Below the pieces are notes generated by a model that was not told the DNA's origin, did no database searches, and worked only from the letters and a program-made list of their open reading frames with translations. Of a stretch of 8,140 nucleotides of DNA, positions 5,460 to 8,140 are shown in pieces. Position 1 is the stretch's first letter; each line of letters starts with the position of its first letter. The position numbers and the translations under genes were made by a program. Source of the DNA: Anaerolineales bacterium (lineage in GTDB: Bacteria > Chloroflexota > Anaerolineae > Anaerolineales > Villigracilaceae); NCBI GenBank assembly GCA_016928525.1, contig JAFGKO010000304.1, positions 1 through 8,140 of the forward strand. Direction: 5' to 3'.

Positions 5460-6653
5460 ATGGCAATCGACTTCCAGCAAATCTATACAAAAATCAAAGA
5501 GATCGGTCAGGGTGCGCGCGAACGCAGGGAACGCATCGAGAATCTGCGCAACCATGCACGCAAGTTGCTGGGAGAAAATGCAAATGAGTTGGACTATCTA
5601 CGTGGAATTGTGGACCGCGTCAAAGAGACCGACCCCAACATCCGCTGCGCACTGCCGTTAAATGAGTCACTCGCTTCGCACGTGCCCGCACTTGCTTCAG
5701 TTATAGATGCGACTCTCATCGCTGCAGATGGTTCCCAGATCAACCCGGACAGGCACGCTTCCGTCCAGCTTTGTCTCATCAATGTAGGCGCCATCGTGAT
5801 GCGCATGCAATCCGGCCAGCCGCCCGAAATCCACACCAACAGCGAACTGCTCTACGGCGACGAATTGGAGACCAAATACGGCACAATGACCGAGGGCATG
5901 GTCGCCCTGAAGCGTGACCTGCGCGAGCGCAGCATGCTGGATGAAAGCTCCAAAGAAATAACGGGTTCGGTGGTGACCTTTACGGACGGGCCCATCGAAC
6001 TCTGGGGCGCAAAAGACGGCGAAGAGGCTGAGTCGTATCACGAATCATTGAACAATTACCTTTCGGTCCTGTCCCGACTGCAAGCGCGCGGCGTCATCAC
6101 CGCCGGCTACGTGGACAAACCTGCCGCTGACCTGGTCGTGCGCCTGCTGGAGTTGGTCAAGGCGCAAAGGGAAAAAGAGCCGCCAGCCAGCTTCCGCGAT
6201 TACCGTCCCCTGCGCGGCGTCTCCGATCGCTGGCTGTACGGCGAAAAATCCAATCCCCTGCTTGGCCCCGGTGAACGCTCGGCAGTGTTCGCCATCCAAT
6301 CCAAATCCGAGAAATACTACCAAGGCATGCTGGGATTGCACTTCTTCTACCTCAACGTAGGCACGCAGGGACACCCCTATCCGGTTCGGGTGGAGATACC
6401 TAAGTGGGTCGCCGATGACCCCGAAAAGCTGAATTTATTGCACGCTGTCCTGGTTGACCAGTGTCGCATGATGGGCAGCAAGCCATATCCGTATTTGCTA
6501 CACCGCGCGCATGAGGTGGCAGTCGTCAAACAGGAAGAGAAATACCAGGTCGAGCAGATGCTAACCCAGGAATTGCGCCGCCAGGATGAAGAGATGGATG
6601 ATGGCTCGTACAAGCAATCGGCGAAGGATTTGAAGGGAAGAACAAGAAGATGA
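5460..6653 (+). CDS. nurA: NurA-type 5'-3' DNA nuclease
   Basis: The 397-residue protein fits the NurA domain family (PF09376), whose members form a dimeric nuclease that works with the HerA hexamer to resect DNA ends before homologous recombination. Expected features are visible: a helical basic N-terminus (1-60); the first acidic motif IAADGSQI with D90; a second motif VTFTDGPIELWG with D176; GYVDKPAADLVVRLLE (216-231); and the C-terminal PYPYLLHRAHEVAVV with H352, the position of the catalytic histidine in the family. After about residue 355 a charged helical tail rich in Gln, Glu and Lys follows. The gene heads an operon-like array with a HAS-barrel gene and herA, which supports the assignment. 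The start at 5460 lacks a strong SD sequence (only GTGAG nearby). A repeat element begins directly after the TGA stop. Family assignment is strong; nuclease activity is inferred. Confidence 0.9.
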   Translation: MAIDFQQIYTKIKEIGQGARERRERIENLRNHARKLLGENANELDYLRGIVDRVKETDPNIRCALPLNESLASHVPALASVIDATLIAADGSQINPDRHASVQLCLINVGAIVMRMQSGQPPEIHTNSELLYGDELETKYGTMTEGMVALKRDLRERSMLDESSKEITGSVVTFTDGPIELWGAKDGEEAESYHESLNNYLSVLSRLQARGVITAGYVDKPAADLVVRLLELVKAQREKEPPASFRDYRPLRGVSDRWLYGEKSNPLLGPGERSAVFAIQSKSEKYYQGMLGLHFFYLNVGTQGHPYPVRVEIPKWVADDPEKLNLLHAVLVDQCRMMGSKPYPYLLHRAHEVAVVKQEEKYQVEQMLTQELRRQDEEMDDGSYKQSAKDLKGRTRR

Positions 6654-6805
6654 TGTCATTGCGAGGGGCGCTTTTCCCCAAAGCAATCTCCCGTTATCTT
6701 GGAGGAGTCTCTATGAGTGATGGATACCGTTTTATAAGAGATTGCTTCGCCCCCGTCTCGGGCCGACGCCTCGCGGGGCGGACGGCCTGCGGGCTCGCAA
6801 TGACA
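6654..6805. repeat. TGTCATTGCGAG palindromic element, copy 2 (152 bp)
   Basis: The terminal inverted repeats are perfect over 12 bp: TGTCATTGCGAG (6654-6665) and CTCGCAATGACA (6794-6805). The inner pair AAGCAATCTC (6681-6690) and GAGATTGCTT (6738-6747) is also perfect. The right half holds extra GC-rich DNA with CGCCCC (6748-6753) and GGGGCG (6775-6780) complementary. The left end abuts the nurA stop codon and the right end abuts the GGAGG ribosome binding site of the next gene, so the element is transcribed within the operon and could fold in the mRNA. It has no coding capacity for a transposase. Confidence 0.88.
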
Positions 6806-6820
6806 GGAGGTAGTTTATGA
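6713..6820 (+). CDS. Possible 35-codon leader ORF inside the repeat (doubtful)
   Basis: ATG at 6713 follows GGAGG (6701-6705) by 7 nt, and the frame runs 35 codons (MSDGYRFIRDCFAPVSG...) to TGA at 6818-6820. The stop overlaps the start of the HAS-barrel gene as ATGA, an arrangement that allows translational coupling. Against it, the frame crosses both inverted-repeat arms and the GC-rich part of the element, so its peptide is mostly repeat-derived. No similarity to a known protein is recognised. It may be a chance ORF or a reinitiation device. Confidence 0.25.
   Translation: MSDGYRFIRDCFAPVSGRRLAGRTACGLAMTGGSL
6806..6810 (+). promoter_or_regulatory. Ribosome binding site of the HAS-barrel gene
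   Basis: GGAGG lies 6 nt upstream of ATG 6817 and begins at the first base after the repeat terminus, fixing this start. Confidence 0.85.
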
Positions 6821-7413
6821 CCCAAATCGAAATCGGACGCTTACTCCGCGCGGGCACGACCGGCTTCATCGCCGGCTGCCGCGTCTCGCAATTGACCGTC
6901 CCGGCCTTTGGCGCGCTGGTGTGCGCCCCACTGGGTGACAGCTACCAGGTCTACGGCCTGATCCACGACATTCATATCGACGACGACGGCTTGGTGCGCC
7001 AACTGGTGACGTCAGAGAATATTTCAGAGGCTGTGATGCATGATAACCGCGTAAACCGCATCGTGCCGGTGGAAATGTCCGTCCTGGCGGTTGGCTACGA
7101 GCAGGACGGCAGGATCTTTCACCTGCTGCCGCCGCGTCCGCCGCTGAGTCTGGATGTGATCTATCTGTGCGAAGAGGATGATCTGGCGCGCTTTACATCT
7201 GCTGGAAGGTTTGGATATTTCCGCCATATTTTGCGGGCGCAGGATATTCCGGTCGGTGAGGTGCTGGCGGCGCATTTGCAACAGGCCGAGAAAGCACATG
7301 GCAAGGACAGCGCGGCCTGGAAGGAAAGCGCGGTCAAGGAATTGATCACCCTGCTGCGCGACGATTACCCGACTTTGATGTCTGTGTTGGGTGCGCTCGG
7401 AGAGGTAGTCTAA
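6817..7413 (+). CDS. Stand-alone HAS-barrel protein of the NurA-HerA operon
   Basis: The 198-residue protein has no signal peptide, membrane segment or nucleotide-binding motif. Its N-terminal half resembles the HAS barrel, the six-stranded domain shared by HerA and F1 ATP-synthase subunits: IGRLLRAGTTGF, then GALVCAP (32-38) and YQVYGLIHDI (43-52), then LLPPRPPLSLDVIYL (103-117) before EEDDLARF. The same succession appears in the N-terminus of the neighbouring HerA (GAFVVIES, QYYGLVTDL, VPPHHARVRLA, GDIAEIF). The C-terminal third (about 140-198) looks helical, with KESAVKELITLLRDDYP and a glycine-poor ending. There is no ATPase domain, so it is not a truncated HerA. Position between nurA and herA suggests a structural or adaptor role in that complex, perhaps linking nuclease and translocase or capping the hexamer. 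That role is inference. The frame is intact and codon use matches the neighbours, so it looks functional. Confidence 0.8.
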   Translation: MTQIEIGRLLRAGTTGFIAGCRVSQLTVPAFGALVCAPLGDSYQVYGLIHDIHIDDDGLVRQLVTSENISEAVMHDNRVNRIVPVEMSVLAVGYEQDGRIFHLLPPRPPLSLDVIYLCEEDDLARFTSAGRFGYFRHILRAQDIPVGEVLAAHLQQAEKAHGKDSAAWKESAVKELITLLRDDYPTLMSVLGALGEVV

Positions 7414-7414
7414 A

Positions 7415-7484
7415 CACTAAGACACAAAGACTCCGAGACACGAATTTAAAAACTTTGTGACTTCGTGCCTTCGTGTCTTCGTGG
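7415..7484. repeat. Inverted repeat built of CACGAAG-type octamers
   Basis: The left arm is four consecutive 8-mers, CACTAAGA, CACAAAGA, CTCCGAGA, CACGAATT (7415-7446). The right arm is four 8-mers of the complementary type, CTTTGTGA, CTTCGTGC, CTTCGTGT, CTTCGTGG (7453-7484). The arms pair imperfectly across a short A/T-rich centre. The element starts one base after the HAS-barrel stop codon and ends one base before the AAGGAG site of herA. Confidence 0.75.
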
Positions 7485-7485
7485 T

Positions 7486-7491
7486 AAGGAG
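7486..7491 (+). promoter_or_regulatory. herA: Ribosome binding site of herA
   Basis: AAGGAG lies 5 nt before ATG 7497 and directly follows the octamer repeat, fixing the herA start. Confidence 0.85.
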
Positions 7492-7496
7492 AACTC

Positions 7497-8140
7497 ATGG
7501 CTGAAAATAATCCGATTGGTTATATTGTCGGCGGTGGACTGAAAGAAAACTTCCGCGTGCGGCTGACCGTCCCGGCGCAGGAAGTGCAGGAAGGCGCGTT
7601 TGTGGTCATCGAAAGCGACGCCTGGCAGTACTATGGCCTGGTCACGGACCTGCTGCTGGGTGCGACCGACCCGCGCTTTGCGGACGAGCAGTCCGAGGCG
7701 CGGCTGCCACTAAACATCGCCAAAGCCCTGCACGGACAGACGCTCTACACCAACCTGGAAGTGCTGCCCGCGCTGATGCTGGAACGCGGCCCGGAGCCGG
7801 GTTCGCCGGAATATGACGAATGGCTGAAATCGCTCGGGGAACGGCAGCCCAGGCCGGGTCCGGTTAAGACCGTGCCTCCGCATCACGCCAGGGTGCGTCT
7901 GGCTGCGGAGGGCGACATCGCCGAGATCTTCGGCGACCCGTCCGACAAGTCCAATTTCGTCATCGGCTATACGCGTGAGCAGGGACACCCGGTCTGCATC
8001 GACATGGACAAGTTCGTCCAGCGCTCGTCGGGTGTGTTCGGCGCTACCGGCACGGGCAAGTCGTTCCTCACGCGGTTGGTGTTGGCCGGGCTGATGCACT
8101 ACAACAAGGCTTCGGTGCTGGTCTTCGATATGCACAACGA
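7497..8140 (+). CDS. herA: HerA-type hexameric DNA translocase ATPase (partial, 3' end outside window)
   Basis: The frame opens at ATG 7497 and is still open at the window edge after 214 codons, so only the N-terminal part is seen. Residues 1 to about 160 form the HAS barrel, with VGGGLKENFRVRL (11-23), EGAFVVIES (32-40), QYYGLVTDL (44-52) and VPPHHARVRLA (126-136). An unusual linker rich in Pro, Glu and Gly (about 95-125, ERGPEPGSPEYDEW...) interrupts it. The FtsK/HerA RecA-like domain follows, with Walker A GATGTGKS (182-189) and a Walker-B-like strand SVLVFDMHN (206-214), typical of HerA (DUF87). HerA hexamers pump DNA and activate NurA nuclease in end resection; some HerA relatives act in antiviral systems. 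The nurA neighbour favours the resection role. The ribosome binding site AAGGAG fixes the start. Sensor and arginine-finger regions cannot be checked here. Confidence 0.93.
   Translation, partial: MAENNPIGYIVGGGLKENFRVRLTVPAQEVQEGAFVVIESDAWQYYGLVTDLLLGATDPRFADEQSEARLPLNIAKALHGQTLYTNLEVLPALMLERGPEPGSPEYDEWLKSLGERQPRPGPVKTVPPHHARVRLAAEGDIAEIFGDPSDKSNFVIGYTREQGHPVCIDMDKFVQRSSGVFGATGTGKSFLTRLVLAGLMHYNKASVLVFDMHN

Noticed and set aside
7415..7484. CRISPR-like array
   Set aside because: The 8-bp units are contiguous without spacers and are arranged as two inverted arms; no cas gene is present.
7710..8135. 141-codon open frame on the minus strand
   Set aside because: It is antisense to the herA coding frame, which carries HAS-barrel and Walker A motifs; no recognisable domain.
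5460..8140. Antiviral defence island
   Set aside because: HerA relatives occur in defence systems, but here the partner is NurA and the other genes in the window are housekeeping-like (era, dehydrogenase, membrane proteins); no second defence gene is visible. DNA-end resection is the simpler reading.

Overview
The window looks like chromosomal DNA of a moderately GC-rich, free-living bacterium. Chloroflexota (Anaerolineae-like) is my best guess. This is an inference from the NurA / HAS-barrel / HerA gene set and from dense small palindromic intergenic repeats of the TGTCATTGCGAG and GGTTGAGTAG kinds; no rRNA or other marker for firm placement is present.

Layout. Positions 1-73 probably hold the tail of an unidentified upstream gene. 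A rightward block follows: era (ribosome-assembly GTPase, 199-1113), a YhhN/TMEM86-type lysoplasmalogenase-like membrane protein (1268-1933) and a NUDIX hydrolase (1962-2480). The NUDIX gene meets a leftward block tail to tail. Read right to left, that block is a SIMPL-domain lipoprotein (5321-4593), a beta-hydroxyacid dehydrogenase of the tartronate-semialdehyde-reductase type (4417-3530) and a YitT-family membrane protein (3349-2489). From 5460 to the right end runs the most coherent unit: nurA (5460-6653), a stand-alone HAS-barrel protein (6817-7413) and herA (7497 to beyond the window end). NurA nuclease and HerA hexameric translocase are known partners in DNA-end resection. The small HAS-barrel protein between them resembles HerA's own N-terminal barrel and is a candidate third component.

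The most unusual feature is the intergenic DNA. Almost every gap carries a palindromic repeat. There are two TGTCATTGCGAG elements (1121-1246, 6654-6805), three GGTYGAGTAG units (one nested inside the first TGTCATTGCGAG element, two facing each other at 3392-3523), an 18-bp perfect hairpin (4467-4510), and an octamer-based inverted repeat (7415-7484). In the nurA-herA unit, both gaps are filled almost exactly from stop codon to Shine-Dalgarno sequence by two unrelated repeat types. The three GGTYGAGTAG units keep a central mini-stem with different but complementary bases, which suggests that the folded form is maintained.

I see no CRISPR array, tRNA, rRNA, transposase or phage gene. The previously undescribed parts are most likely the HAS-barrel subunit of the NurA-HerA unit and the repeat elements built into that operon.
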